A stretch of DNA of 32,782 nt from contig NZ_JALBYU010000037.1 in assembly GCF_029963765.1 (NCBI RefSeq), positions 1 through 32,782 of the forward strand, read 5' to 3'. Below are positions 16,435 to 24,747 of the stretch, in pieces. The notes under the pieces were generated by a model that saw only the letters and a program-made list of their open reading frames with translations, was not told the origin of the DNA and made no database searches. Source of the stretch: Pseudomonas sp. UYIF39 (lineage in GTDB: Bacteria > Pseudomonadota > Gammaproteobacteria > Pseudomonadales > Pseudomonadaceae). Position numbers and translations under genes: made by a program. Position 1 is the first letter of the stretch; every line of letters begins with the position of its first letter.

Positions 16435-18381
16435 ATGAACATCAAACAAAAGTTGACCTGGGCGTTTGCAATCATCGCCTGCTTGCCGGTGGTGCTGGTC
16501 GCAACCCTGGTTGTGCTGAACTTGCGCAGTGATGCCAAGGACAGTTTCGTTGACGGCAGTGGCCGCGAGATTCGTCAGGTCAGCAACGCCATGCAACTGT
16601 TCTTCGACGGCATCAGCCAGAACGTGGATTACCTGGCGACCCAACCGCTGATCAAGAATTCCGACGACAGCCTAAAGACTTACATGAGCGCCAACGCCGA
16701 GAGCATTCCTCAAGGCGAGATGGACAAAAAGGTCTTCGGCCTCCTTCAAGACCTGGGTAACAGTCACCCGTCCTACGCCTATGCCATCCTCGGCACCTCG
16801 GCGGGCGGCTATGTGTCATGGCCGGACGATGCCAAGCTGAGCAATTACGACCCACGCCAACGCCCGTGGTACAAGGCTGCCCAGGCCAAACCGGGCAAAC
16901 CATTGCGCACTGAGGCCTATTACTGGGCCCAGGACGACGCGACTTACGTCAGTACCGTGCGCACCATCGACAACAAGTTGGGCAGCAATGGCGGCGTGGT
17001 CAGCATCGACGTGACGCTCAAGCAGCTCACCGAAATCGTCAAACAGATCAAGCTCGGTGAAACCGGCTACCTGATGCTGCTGGAAAACACCGGCACGGTG
17101 CTGGTCGATCCGAAGCAACCGGAACACAACTTTAAAGCGCTGAGCAGCCTCGGCGACGGCTACGCGCAACTGGCCAAGGCCGGCAAAGGGCTGGTGGAAG
17201 TCGAGCTGAACGGCGAACGCTACATGGCCAACGTCTGGCCGTCGGAGCAACTGGGCTGGACCTTTATCGGCCTGATCAAGCAGACCGACGTGATGAGTTC
17301 GGCCACCCAACTGACCTGGCTGATCGCGATCATCGCCGCCGTACTGGCCGTGTTCTTCGCCATCGTCGGCGCCAGTTTCGCCAGCCTCATCGTGCGGCCG
17401 ATCCGCAGCGTCGCCAGCGGTCTGGAAGGCATCGCCCAAGGTGAAGGCGACCTGACCAAGAACCTGCAAATCCGTGGCAGCGACGAAACCGCGCAACTGG
17501 CCAACTGGTTCAACCAGTTTTTGGCGGCGATTCGCAACCTGATCCAGAGCATTGGCGGCGCCGCGACCAAGATCCTCGCCACCTCCAAGAGTTCGACCCA
17601 GGTCTCCAGTGACATGGCCGAAGCGGCCGGGCGTCAGCGTGAGGCGGTGGATATGGTCTCCACGGCGTTCCACGAAATGGTCGCCACCGCCAACGAAGTC
17701 GCGCGTTCTTGCAGCCAGGCGGCGGAATCGGCCGACAGCGGCCAGCGTCAGGCGCGTGAAGGTCAGCAGCAGATTGATGCAGCGGTGACCAGCGTTGATC
17801 GCTTGAGCCAGGAAATCGAACAGTCGGCCCAGTCGATGCAACAGCTTGAGCGCGACAGCAACGACATTCAGTCAATCCTCGGGACCATTCGCTCGATTGC
17901 CGAACAGACCAACCTGCTGGCGCTGAACGCAGCCATTGAAGCGGCGCGGGCCGGTGAACAGGGTCGTGGGTTTGCGGTGGTGGCCGATGAAGTTCGGGCA
18001 CTGGCCAAACGCACGGCGGATTCAACGGCGGAAATCGACGGTTTGCTGGGCAACCTCGCCAAACGTACAAGCCAGGTAACCCAGCAAATGCACGCCAGCC
18101 TGGAAGTGTCCCAGCAATCGGTGACGCGGATCGGTGAAGCACGCAGCAGCTTCGGGCTGATTCGGGAGTCGGTGGACGTGATCCGCGACATGAACACCCA
18201 GATCGCTACCGCGGCGGAAGAACAGCATCAGGTGGCTGAAGACATCAATCGGCACATCAGCCAGATTCATGGTGATGCGCAGTTGGTGGCGGAACTGGCG
18301 AACTCGGCGCGGCTGGATTCGCAGAGTCTGGCGGGGTTGTCGAATGAGCTGGATGGGTTGGTTCGCCGCTTCAGAACCTGA
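16435..18381 (+). CDS. Methyl-accepting chemotaxis protein with amino-acid-type dCache domain
   Basis: Inner-membrane chemoreceptor of 648 residues. TM1 (about 8-30), a periplasmic dCache sensor, TM2 (about 293-315), a HAMP linker starting RPIRSVASGLEGIAQGEGDL, and a cytoplasmic signalling domain with the hairpin tip EQTNLLALNAAIEAARAGEQ are visible in order. The sensor has Y138, R143, W145, Y146 (YDPRQRPWY), Y162/Y163 and D192. This fits the motif Y-x4-R-x-W-Y...Y...D that marks amino-acid-binding dCache domains such as PctA-C. No C-terminal CheR-docking pentapeptide is seen. ATG 16435 has GGAG nine bases upstream; a longer in-frame start at 16354 adds no family-like residues. The ligand itself is inferred. 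Confidence 0.93.
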   Translation: MNIKQKLTWAFAIIACLPVVLVATLVVLNLRSDAKDSFVDGSGREIRQVSNAMQLFFDGISQNVDYLATQPLIKNSDDSLKTYMSANAESIPQGEMDKKVFGLLQDLGNSHPSYAYAILGTSAGGYVSWPDDAKLSNYDPRQRPWYKAAQAKPGKPLRTEAYYWAQDDATYVSTVRTIDNKLGSNGGVVSIDVTLKQLTEIVKQIKLGETGYLMLLENTGTVLVDPKQPEHNFKALSSLGDGYAQLAKAGKGLVEVELNGERYMANVWPSEQLGWTFIGLIKQTDVMSSATQLTWLIAIIAAVLAVFFAIVGASFASLIVRPIRSVASGLEGIAQGEGDLTKNLQIRGSDETAQLANWFNQFLAAIRNLIQSIGGAATKILATSKSSTQVSSDMAEAAGRQREAVDMVSTAFHEMVATANEVARSCSQAAESADSGQRQAREGQQQIDAAVTSVDRLSQEIEQSAQSMQQLERDSNDIQSILGTIRSIAEQTNLLALNAAIEAARAGEQGRGFAVVADEVRALAKRTADSTAEIDGLLGNLAKRTSQVTQQMHASLEVSQQSVTRIGEARSSFGLIRESVDVIRDMNTQIATAAEEQHQVAEDINRHISQIHGDAQLVAELANSARLDSQSLAGLSNELDGLVRRFRT

Positions 18382-18412
18382 TTCAGAACTCCGGTGGCCG
18401 CTGCGCGGCCAA

Positions 18413-18475
18413 TCGCGAGCAAGCTCGCTCCCACAGGGTTTTGCGGTGTCCTTGTGGGAGCGAGCCTGCTCGCGA
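18413..18475. repeat. REP inverted pair, GCGAGC family
   Basis: Inverted 23-base arms (18413-18435 and 18453-18475) with one mismatch (GCAAGC against GCAGGC after complementing) and a 17-base spacer. It lies between the convergent chemoreceptor and AraC-family genes, where a bidirectional hairpin would be useful. Confidence 0.85.
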
Positions 18476-18483
18476 AGAGGCCG

Positions 18484-19275
18484 TCACTGCCTGAACAATT
18501 CACCTGGGGTAAACCCGAACAACCCCTTGAACGCCGCAATAAACGCCGAAGTCGAGTCATACCCGCAAGACAGCGCGGCATTCGTCACGCTGTCCCCCTC
18601 TTCCAGCAAACTCAACGACGACAGCAACCGCATCCGCTGGCGCCACCCTCGAAAGCTCAGCCCGGTTTCCCGCTGAAAGAGCCGCATCAAGGTTTTCTCC
18701 GACGTCCCCAACCGCTCGGCCCACGCCTGCAAGGTCACGTTCCGCTCAGGGCTTTCGATCAGTTCGTTGCACAGCCCCAGCAACCGTTCATGGCGCGGTA
18801 ACGGTAGCGAGAAGCCAACCTCCGGCAGATGCGCCAACTGATCCAGCAGCACGCTCACCAGCCGCGACTCCTGACTGTTGCCCTGTGGATATTCAACCGG
18901 CAGCAAACAAAAACTTTTGATCAGCTCCCGGGCCAACGGCGTCACTTCCAGCACGCGGCAACGCCCGTCCGCCCATTCACAATCCTCGCGGCGCACATAG
19001 AGGCTGCGCATCTCGGCGCGCATCGAAGTCACCACCTGGTGTTCGAGATCCGCCGGAATCCAGATTCCCCACTGCGGCGGCGCAAAGAAACTGCCTTCGG
19101 CGGTGTGCACGCCGAGAACGCCGCTGATCGCGTAGGAAAACTGCACCCAGTCATGTCGATGCGGCGGCGTCCATGAACCGGCGTTGAGACTTTCCGCACG
19201 GGCATACAGCGGACGCGGCAGCGCCGTCAGCGTCGGAATCGTCCGTTCGAGGGAAAGTTGTCCGTTAGTCGGCAT
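18484..19275 (-). CDS. AraC-family regulator with N-terminal cupin domain
   Basis: Transcription regulator of 263 residues. An AraC_binding cupin region (PPHRHDWVQFSYAISG, GIWIPADLEHQV) is followed by two C-terminal helix-turn-helix units: NVTLQAWAERLGTSEKTLMR and SVTNAALSCGYDSTSAFIAA then FKGLFGFTPG. This is the NimR/YdeC-like subgroup of single-cupin regulators that often control a neighbouring exporter. AAGG sits eight bases before ATG 19275. It is divergent from the BASS transporter with an 84-base gap, so that gene is its likely target. The inducer is unknown. Confidence 0.9.
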   Translation of the reverse strand: MPTNGQLSLERTIPTLTALPRPLYARAESLNAGSWTPPHRHDWVQFSYAISGVLGVHTAEGSFFAPPQWGIWIPADLEHQVVTSMRAEMRSLYVRREDCEWADGRCRVLEVTPLARELIKSFCLLPVEYPQGNSQESRLVSVLLDQLAHLPEVGFSLPLPRHERLLGLCNELIESPERNVTLQAWAERLGTSEKTLMRLFQRETGLSFRGWRQRMRLLSSLSLLEEGDSVTNAALSCGYDSTSAFIAAFKGLFGFTPGELFRQ

Positions 19276-19359
19276 TGATTGGCCTTATGTCGCAAGACGG
19301 CTGATGGAGCCGACGTTAGGCTAAGTCACCAATTCTTACAAATGTATTCGGTGCCTATT

Positions 19360-20388
19360 ATGCATGCCTTCAAACACCTCAAACGCGTGGTCACCGACTG
19401 GTTCTTGTGTGGCATGTTGATCGCCACGCTGCTGGCGTATTTCTTCCCGACCTTTGGTGCCACCGGCGGCGGAATGCATGCTGAATACGTGATCAACATC
19501 GGGGTGTTCCTGGTGTTCTTCCTGCACGGCGTCAACCTGTCCAGCGAGCAGATCACTCACGGTCTGAAAAACTGGAAGCTGCACGTGATGGTTCAGGGTT
19601 TCACCTTCGCGGTGTTTCCGCTGATCTGGCTGCTCAGTGACAAGCTGTTGGGCTCGCACATTCCGTCACTGCTGATGCTGGGCTTCCTGTACCTCTGTTC
19701 CCTGCCCTCGACCATCTCCTCGTCCGTGGCCCTGACCGGCAGCGCGGGCGGCAACGTACCGGCGGCGATTCTCAACGCGAGCCTGTCCAGCGTGCTGGGG
19801 ATTTTCCTGACGCCGTTGCTGGTGAGTTTCGTGGTCGGCAGCGGCGCGGGCGGCATCGATCTGGGCTCAACCCTGCTCGACCTCTGCGCCATGTTGCTGT
19901 TGCCACTGGTGCTCGGCCAATTGCTGCGGCCGTTCCTCGGCAAATTCTTCGCCCGCCACAAGCGCTACACCAACATCGCCGACAAGTTGGTGATTCTGTT
20001 GCTGGTCTACGCGGCGTTCTGCAATTCGATGGTCTCGGGGATGTGGCAAAAGCAGGGCAACAGCGTGATCTTCACGGCACTGATCGGCAGTGCGATCCTG
20101 CTGGCGATCATCCTGTGGATGACCACCCGCACCGCTCGCGCATTGAAATTCAGCCCGGCCGATGAAATCGCCGCGGTATTTTGCGCCAGCAAAAAATCCC
20201 TGGCCGCCGGTGCGCCAATGGCGGCGCTGATCTTCGGCGCCAACCCAGGGCTCGGGCTGATCCTGTTGCCGATCATGATCTACCACCCGTTGCAGCTGAT
20301 CGTCTGCTCAGTGATGGCCGAGCGTTACGCCAACCGCAACCGGCAGCTGGCCCAACAGCAAAGCGCCGCCGTCCTCAGCGTTCAATAA
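19360..20388 (+). CDS. Bile acid:sodium symporter family (BASS, YfeH-like) transporter
   Basis: Inner-membrane protein of 342 residues with about ten hydrophobic segments, matching the SBF-like family. Recognisable elements are FFLHGVNLSSEQI after the second helix, the SLPSTISSSVALTGSAGGNV discontinuous-helix region that binds sodium in the family, and FCASKKSLAAGAPMA in the second half. I prefer ATG 19360 because MHAFKHLKRVVTDWFLCG matches the family's opening. An in-frame ATG at 19342 is possible, and neither has a good ribosome site. Divergent from the AraC-type regulator. Bacterial members carry organic anions of unknown identity. Its last 14 bases overlap the convergent thiolase. Confidence 0.88.
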   Translation: MHAFKHLKRVVTDWFLCGMLIATLLAYFFPTFGATGGGMHAEYVINIGVFLVFFLHGVNLSSEQITHGLKNWKLHVMVQGFTFAVFPLIWLLSDKLLGSHIPSLLMLGFLYLCSLPSTISSSVALTGSAGGNVPAAILNASLSSVLGIFLTPLLVSFVVGSGAGGIDLGSTLLDLCAMLLLPLVLGQLLRPFLGKFFARHKRYTNIADKLVILLLVYAAFCNSMVSGMWQKQGNSVIFTALIGSAILLAIILWMTTRTARALKFSPADEIAAVFCASKKSLAAGAPMAALIFGANPGLGLILLPIMIYHPLQLIVCSVMAERYANRNRQLAQQQSAAVLSVQ

Positions 20389-21652
20389 TCGCTGTCACCC
20401 CCTGGCCACCGGCGGCGCACATCGAGATCAAGCCTCGACCCTTGCCCGCCGCATCCAGCAACTTCGCCAAATTGGCGACGATGCGCCCGCCGGTAGCCGC
20501 AAATGGATGTCCCGCCGCCAGTGAACTGCCTTTGACATTGAGGCGGCTACGGTCGATGGAACCCAGTGGCGCATCTAGGCCGAGGCGGGTTTTGCAATAT
20601 TCCGGATCCTCCCAGGCCTTCAGCGTGCAGAGCACCTGCGCGGCGAAGGCTTCGTGGATTTCGTAGTAATCGAAGTCCTGCAAGGTCAGGCCGTTGCGCG
20701 CCAGCAAACGCGGCACCGCATACACCGGCGCCATCAACAATCCTTCCGCACCGTTGACGAAATCCACCGCCGCCGTCTCGCCATCGCGCAAAAAGGCAAG
20801 GATCGGCAGGCCACGTTCCTTGGCCCATTCTTCACTGCCCAGCAGCACCAGCGATGCGCCATCGGTGAGCGGCGTCGAGTTGCCCGCTGTCAGGGTGCCC
20901 TTGGCGCTTTTCTCGAAGGCCGGTTTGAGTGACGCGAGTTTTTCCAGGGTCAGGTCCGGGCGCAGGTTGTTGTCGCGGGTCAGGCCGAGGAACGGCGTCA
21001 TCAAATCGTTGTGCCAGCCTTCGGTGTAGGACGCGGTCATTTTCTGGTGACTGTCCAACGCCAGTTGGTCCTGTTCGTCGCGCGGAATGTTCCAGGCCTG
21101 GGCCATCAACTCGCAGTGCTCGCCCATCGACAGACCGGTGCGCGACTCGCTGATGCTTGGAAACTCGGGCATCAAATGACGGGGACGCAGTTGCAGGAGG
21201 GTTTTCAGTTTGTCGACGGTGCTTCGGGCGCGGTTGGCCTGCAGGAGGATCTTGCGCAGGCTTTCATTAACACCCATCGGCACGTCCGAGGCTGTGTCGA
21301 CGCCACCGGCAATGCCACATTCGATCTGGCCCAGGGCGATTTTGTTCGCCACCAACAACGTCGCCTCCAGCCCAGTGCCGCAGGCTTGCTGGATGTCGTA
21401 GGCTGGGGTGGTTGGCGACAGCCGCGAGCCGAGTACACATTCGCGGGTCAGGCTCATATCCCGGGCGTGCTTGGCCACCGCCCCCGCCGCCACTTCGCCC
21501 ATGCGCAAGCCGTGCAGGTTGTAGCGTTCGATCAGGCCCTCGAGCGCGGCGGTAAGCATCGCCTGATTACTGGCGGTGGTGTACGGCCCGTTGGAACGGG
21601 CGAAGGGGATACGGTTACCACCAATAATCGCAACGCGGCGCAGTTGAGTCAT
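20375..21652 (-). CDS. Acetyl-CoA C-acyltransferase (thiolase, FadI/FadA2-like)
   Basis: Thiolase of 425 residues catalysing reversible cleavage or condensation of 3-ketoacyl-CoA. The nucleophile is C91 in QQACGTG, HEAFAAQ and AAGHPFAATGG carry the conserved histidines, and C412 in CAAGGQG is the second active-site cysteine. ATG 21652 is preceded by AGGAAG; a longer in-frame extension upstream runs into the promoter region and is unlike thiolases. It diverges from the FabG4-like and MaoC-like genes with 119 bases between starts. Its length and neighbours parallel mycobacterial FadA2. Whether it mainly degrades or extends chains cannot be read from sequence. Confidence 0.92.
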   Translation of the reverse strand: MTQLRRVAIIGGNRIPFARSNGPYTTASNQAMLTAALEGLIERYNLHGLRMGEVAAGAVAKHARDMSLTRECVLGSRLSPTTPAYDIQQACGTGLEATLLVANKIALGQIECGIAGGVDTASDVPMGVNESLRKILLQANRARSTVDKLKTLLQLRPRHLMPEFPSISESRTGLSMGEHCELMAQAWNIPRDEQDQLALDSHQKMTASYTEGWHNDLMTPFLGLTRDNNLRPDLTLEKLASLKPAFEKSAKGTLTAGNSTPLTDGASLVLLGSEEWAKERGLPILAFLRDGETAAVDFVNGAEGLLMAPVYAVPRLLARNGLTLQDFDYYEIHEAFAAQVLCTLKAWEDPEYCKTRLGLDAPLGSIDRSRLNVKGSSLAAGHPFAATGGRIVANLAKLLDAAGKGRGLISMCAAGGQGVTAIIER

Positions 21653-21771
21653 GAAAAGCTTCCTATCCTTTGAGGGCCATAACCCACAAGCGTAGGCCTT
21701 ATCTCGTGGATCGAACGACTGATTGCAATTCATGGTCCACACTTTGAACCCCAGCTGCTGGAGTGCGTTAC

Positions 21772-23124
21772 ATGTCTGACCGTTATATCGACTTCGCCAA
21801 TTCGTCCATCGGCCATCGTTTGGTCGGGGCCCTGGGTCTGCCGTCGCCGGTTCGGCTGGAGCGCTGGCAAGCAGGCCGGCTGCGGCCTGTAGAAGGGGCG
21901 CTGTTGATCGGCGGTGGCCCGTTGACGGAAAAAATCGGCACCTTCGCCAACCGCCTGACCGACGCGATTTACAGCTACGGCACCGAGCCCTCACTGGCCA
22001 CCGCGTGGATTCCCGGCCACGGCCCCAAACTCAAAGCCGTGGTGTTCGACGCCAGCCACCTGGTGCAGACCGATCAACTCAAACAGCTGCGCGAGTTCTT
22101 CCAGCCACTGATAAAAAACCTCGATCACAGCGCGCACGTGGTGATTCTTGGTCGCGCGCCGGAGACCTTGAGCGATCCGTTCGCCGCCAGCGCCCAGCGA
22201 GCGTTGGAAGGTTTCAGCCGTTCGCTGGCCAAGGAACTGCGCAGCGGCGGCACCTTGCAGCTGATTTATGTCGGTGAAGGTGCGGAGGATCAACTGGAAG
22301 GCCCGCTGAGGTTTTTCCTCTCGCCCAAAAGTGCATTCGTTTCCGGGCAAGTGATTCGCTTGAAAGCCTGCAACACACAAGTGATGGACTGGACTCGTCC
22401 GTTGTCCGGCCGCAAGGCACTGGTCACGGGTGCTGCACGCGGCATTGGCGCCTCCATCGCCGAAACCCTGGCCCGCGACGGGGCCGACGTGATCCTGCTC
22501 GACGTAGCACCGGCCAAGACTGATCTCGATGCCCTCGCCGCACGCCTCGGCGGGCGCAGCATCACCCTGGATATTTGCGCCGAAGATGCCGCTGCGCAGT
22601 TGATCGAGCAACTGCCCGACGGCATCGACATCGTGGTCCACAACGCCGGCATCACCCGGGATAAAACCCTGGCCAACATGACCCCGGAATTCTGGGACGC
22701 GGTGCTGGCGGTCAACCTCAATGCGCCGCAAGTGCTGACCAAGGCGCTGCTCGACAGCGGCACCCTGCACGACAACGGCCGGGTGATCCTGCTGGCGTCC
22801 ATCAGCGGCATCGCCGGCAATCGCGGGCAAACCAATTACGCCGCGAGCAAGGCCGGGCTGATCGGCCTGGCCCAAGCCTGGGCGCCGCTGCTGAATGAAC
22901 GCGGCATCAGCATCAATGCGGTAGCACCCGGTTTCATCGAAACCCAGATGACCGCGCACCTGCCGTTCGGCGTGCGTGAGGCCGGGCGGCGCATGAGTTC
23001 GCTGGGCCAGGGCGGTCTGCCGCAAGACGTCGCCGAAGCGGTGGCGTGGCTGGCTCAACCGGGTACTGGCGCGTTCACCGGGCAAGCCCTGCGAGTGTGC
23101 GGACAAAGCGTTTTGGGGGCTTAG
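21772..23124 (+). CDS. Two-domain 3-ketoacyl reductase, high-molecular-weight FabG (FabG4-like)
   Basis: Short-chain dehydrogenase/reductase of 450 residues, nearly twice a normal FabG. Residues 1 to about 205 form an extra Rossmann-like domain without the glycine motif or catalytic residues. Residues 210-450 are a complete SDR: VTGAARGIG with G220, NAGITRD, S343 in LLASISG, and Y356/K360 in NYAASKAG. This layout is that of FabG4 (Rv0242c), which reduces 3-ketoacyl-CoA with NADH. ATG 21772 has TGGAG eight bases upstream; a GTG nine bases earlier would cover it. The MaoC-like gene starts two bases after the stop codon, so both are in one operon. Confidence 0.93.
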   Translation: MSDRYIDFANSSIGHRLVGALGLPSPVRLERWQAGRLRPVEGALLIGGGPLTEKIGTFANRLTDAIYSYGTEPSLATAWIPGHGPKLKAVVFDASHLVQTDQLKQLREFFQPLIKNLDHSAHVVILGRAPETLSDPFAASAQRALEGFSRSLAKELRSGGTLQLIYVGEGAEDQLEGPLRFFLSPKSAFVSGQVIRLKACNTQVMDWTRPLSGRKALVTGAARGIGASIAETLARDGADVILLDVAPAKTDLDALAARLGGRSITLDICAEDAAAQLIEQLPDGIDIVVHNAGITRDKTLANMTPEFWDAVLAVNLNAPQVLTKALLDSGTLHDNGRVILLASISGIAGNRGQTNYAASKAGLIGLAQAWAPLLNERGISINAVAPGFIETQMTAHLPFGVREAGRRMSSLGQGGLPQDVAEAVAWLAQPGTGAFTGQALRVCGQSVLGA

Positions 23125-23126
23125 GC

Positions 23127-23981
23127 ATGATCATCGATTGGCACATACTCAACCGGGAACCAAGCCTGTCGGGACTGTACGTGCGGGCCGCGACGCGGCG
23201 CAAAATCACCGGCACCACCCTGCCCGATTCGGGTTTGCGCTGTTGGGTCAATGTCGACCCTATGCGCCTGGCGGACTATCGCAAGGTCTGCGGTTTTGCC
23301 GACAACGGTTTGCTGCCGCCGACCTATCCACACATCCTCGCGTTCGCGTTGCAGATGCAATTGCTGACGGCCAAGGAGTTTCCATTTCCGCTGCTGGGGT
23401 TGATTCACCTGAGCAACCGCATTCGCATCTTTCGCCCAATGGGCGGCGTGAATCGTGTGCGGGTCAGCGTTCAGGTGCAAAACCTTCAGCCCCATGAAAA
23501 AGGCGCGACGTTCGATCTGGTGACCACGCTCGACGATCAGTTGGGGGTGTTGTGGGAAGCTGAAAGCCAGATGCTGTGCCGAGGGGTCAAACTCGCAGGC
23601 GAACCCGTCGAGGACGTATTGGCATCGACATTGGAGATGACGGAAGTGGCCCACTGGAAAGCACCGTCGGACATTGGGCGGCAGTACGCCAAAGTCTCCG
23701 GCGACTACAACCCGATTCACCTGAGTGCCGTCAGCGCCAAACTCTTTGGTTTCCCGACGGCCATTGCCCACGGGTTGTGGAACAAGGCGCGTACGCTGGC
23801 GGCGTTAAGTGAGCATCTGCCGACGGCAAATGTCGAGATTGCGGTGCAGTTCAGGAAACCGGTGCGGTTGCCCAGTGAAGTGACATTGCTGGCCAGCGCG
23901 GCGGGGTCGAGCGGGGATTTGCTGTTGGTGGGTGCAGGGGATCTTGAGCATATGGCGGGGCATTGGCGGCCGGTTGCCTGA
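23127..23981 (+). CDS. MaoC-family dehydratase (HtdX-like)
   Basis: Hot-dog fold enoyl-CoA hydratase / 3-hydroxyacyl-thioester dehydratase of 284 residues. The C-terminal hot dog carries the hydratase-2 motif YAKVSGDYNPIHLSAVSA with catalytic D193 and H198. The N-terminal half (to about 150) looks like a second, degenerate hot dog, as in the 280-residue Rv0241c (HtdX). ATG 23127 follows the FabG4-like stop by two bases, with GGGGG as a ribosome site. With the reductase it would convert 3-ketoacyl-CoA to enoyl-CoA, or the reverse. The gene order FabG4 then HtdX with a divergent thiolase is shared with mycobacteria. Confidence 0.9.
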   Translation: MIIDWHILNREPSLSGLYVRAATRRKITGTTLPDSGLRCWVNVDPMRLADYRKVCGFADNGLLPPTYPHILAFALQMQLLTAKEFPFPLLGLIHLSNRIRIFRPMGGVNRVRVSVQVQNLQPHEKGATFDLVTTLDDQLGVLWEAESQMLCRGVKLAGEPVEDVLASTLEMTEVAHWKAPSDIGRQYAKVSGDYNPIHLSAVSAKLFGFPTAIAHGLWNKARTLAALSEHLPTANVEIAVQFRKPVRLPSEVTLLASAAGSSGDLLLVGAGDLEHMAGHWRPVA

Positions 23982-23991
23982 CCCGAACGGC

Positions 23992-24031
23992 CCACGCTCT
24001 GCGTTCGGCTCTTGGGACGCAGAGCGTGGGA
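23992..24031. terminator. Hairpin between convergent MaoC-like and response-regulator genes
   Basis: Fourteen-base inverted arms CCCACGCTCTGCGT (23992-24005) and ACGCAGAGCGTGGG (24018-24031), loop of twelve bases, located between two convergent stop codons. No T-run is present. The right side (24025-24042) repeats 18 bases found at 10839-10856, so this hairpin belongs to the same dispersed family. Confidence 0.55.
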
Positions 24032-24039
24032 ACGATCAA

Positions 24040-24453
24040 TCACGGACTCACTAAATCCAAGCGAGGCTGCGGAAACAAATTATTCAAGGTCTCCAACAAT
24101 CGCACGTGATAAATCGGCTTGCGAAACAGGTCAAGCACCTGCAACCGCAACATGTCACTGACATCCTCCATATCCGCATGCCCCGACGTCACAATCACCG
24201 GCAAATGCTGGCGGGACGTGTGCTCGCGCAACCGCTTGATCAACGACATGCCACTCTCCTCCGGCATCCGCAGATCAGTGATCACCAACGCAATATCAGG
24301 GTGGCGCGTCAGATGCTGCAACGCGAGTTTGACCGAGGTGGCGGTAAAGCAATTGAAGCCCTCACCCTCCAGCAATTCCGCCAATTCCAGCAACGCATCC
24401 TCCTCATCATCGACCAGAAGAAGCTGTTGACGTGGAAGTGAGGGAGCGTTCAT
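24040..24453 (-). CDS. Single-domain response regulator next to the Tad locus
   Basis: Receiver-only protein of 137 residues: acidic pair D15/D16 (LLLVDDEEDA), phospho-acceptor D60 (VITDLRMP), T89/S90 (VIVTS) and K112 (FRKPIYH). All phosphorylation residues are present and no output domain follows. ATG 24453 has AGGTG seven bases upstream; an in-frame start at 24522 adds a cysteine-containing tail unlike the family. It is convergent with the MaoC-like gene and downstream of the Flp pilin on the same strand (84-base gap). It may relay a phosphate or bind a partner controlling Flp pili. That link is inferred from position only. Confidence 0.9.
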   Translation of the reverse strand: MNAPSLPRQQLLLVDDEEDALLELAELLEGEGFNCFTATSVKLALQHLTRHPDIALVITDLRMPEESGMSLIKRLREHTSRQHLPVIVTSGHADMEDVSDMLRLQVLDLFRKPIYHVRLLETLNNLFPQPRLDLVSP

Positions 24454-24537
24454 AGGCAACACCTGCAATGGACTAAGCGCTGACGGTAGAACCCCTTTGG
24501 CACATTCGCAAGTTGCCGGCAAGAACTCGCCTTACCG

Positions 24538-24747
24538 TTATGGTACGGCCTGAAGTGCGCCCTCAATAGTGGTAAACATGGTGGTGATAGCCGCGGAGAT
24601 CGTCGGCACAAAAGCCACTAAAGCGATTGCCACCATGCCCGCAATAAGGGCGTATTCGATACCCGAAGCACCCTCGGTATCTTTCGCCAGGCCCTTGAAA
24701 AAAACGATATGGGATTTGATCTTCTGAGCAAGCGTTGAAAAGGACAT
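24538..24747 (-). CDS. flp: Flp-type (type IVb) pilin
   Basis: Major pilin precursor of 69 residues. A basic leader ends at G26, followed by the Flp processing site ASGIEYALIAG (the family rule is G, four residues, EY), then one hydrophobic helix, VAIALVAFVPTISAAITTMF. The mature subunit of 43 residues is typical of Flp/Fap pilins. AGGAG lies before ATG 24747. The gene diverges from rcpC, as flp does in P. aeruginosa. Processing needs a prepilin peptidase (FppA/TadV) that is not encoded in this window. Confidence 0.95.
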   Translation of the reverse strand: MSFSTLAQKIKSHIVFFKGLAKDTEGASGIEYALIAGMVAIALVAFVPTISAAITTMFTTIEGALQAVP

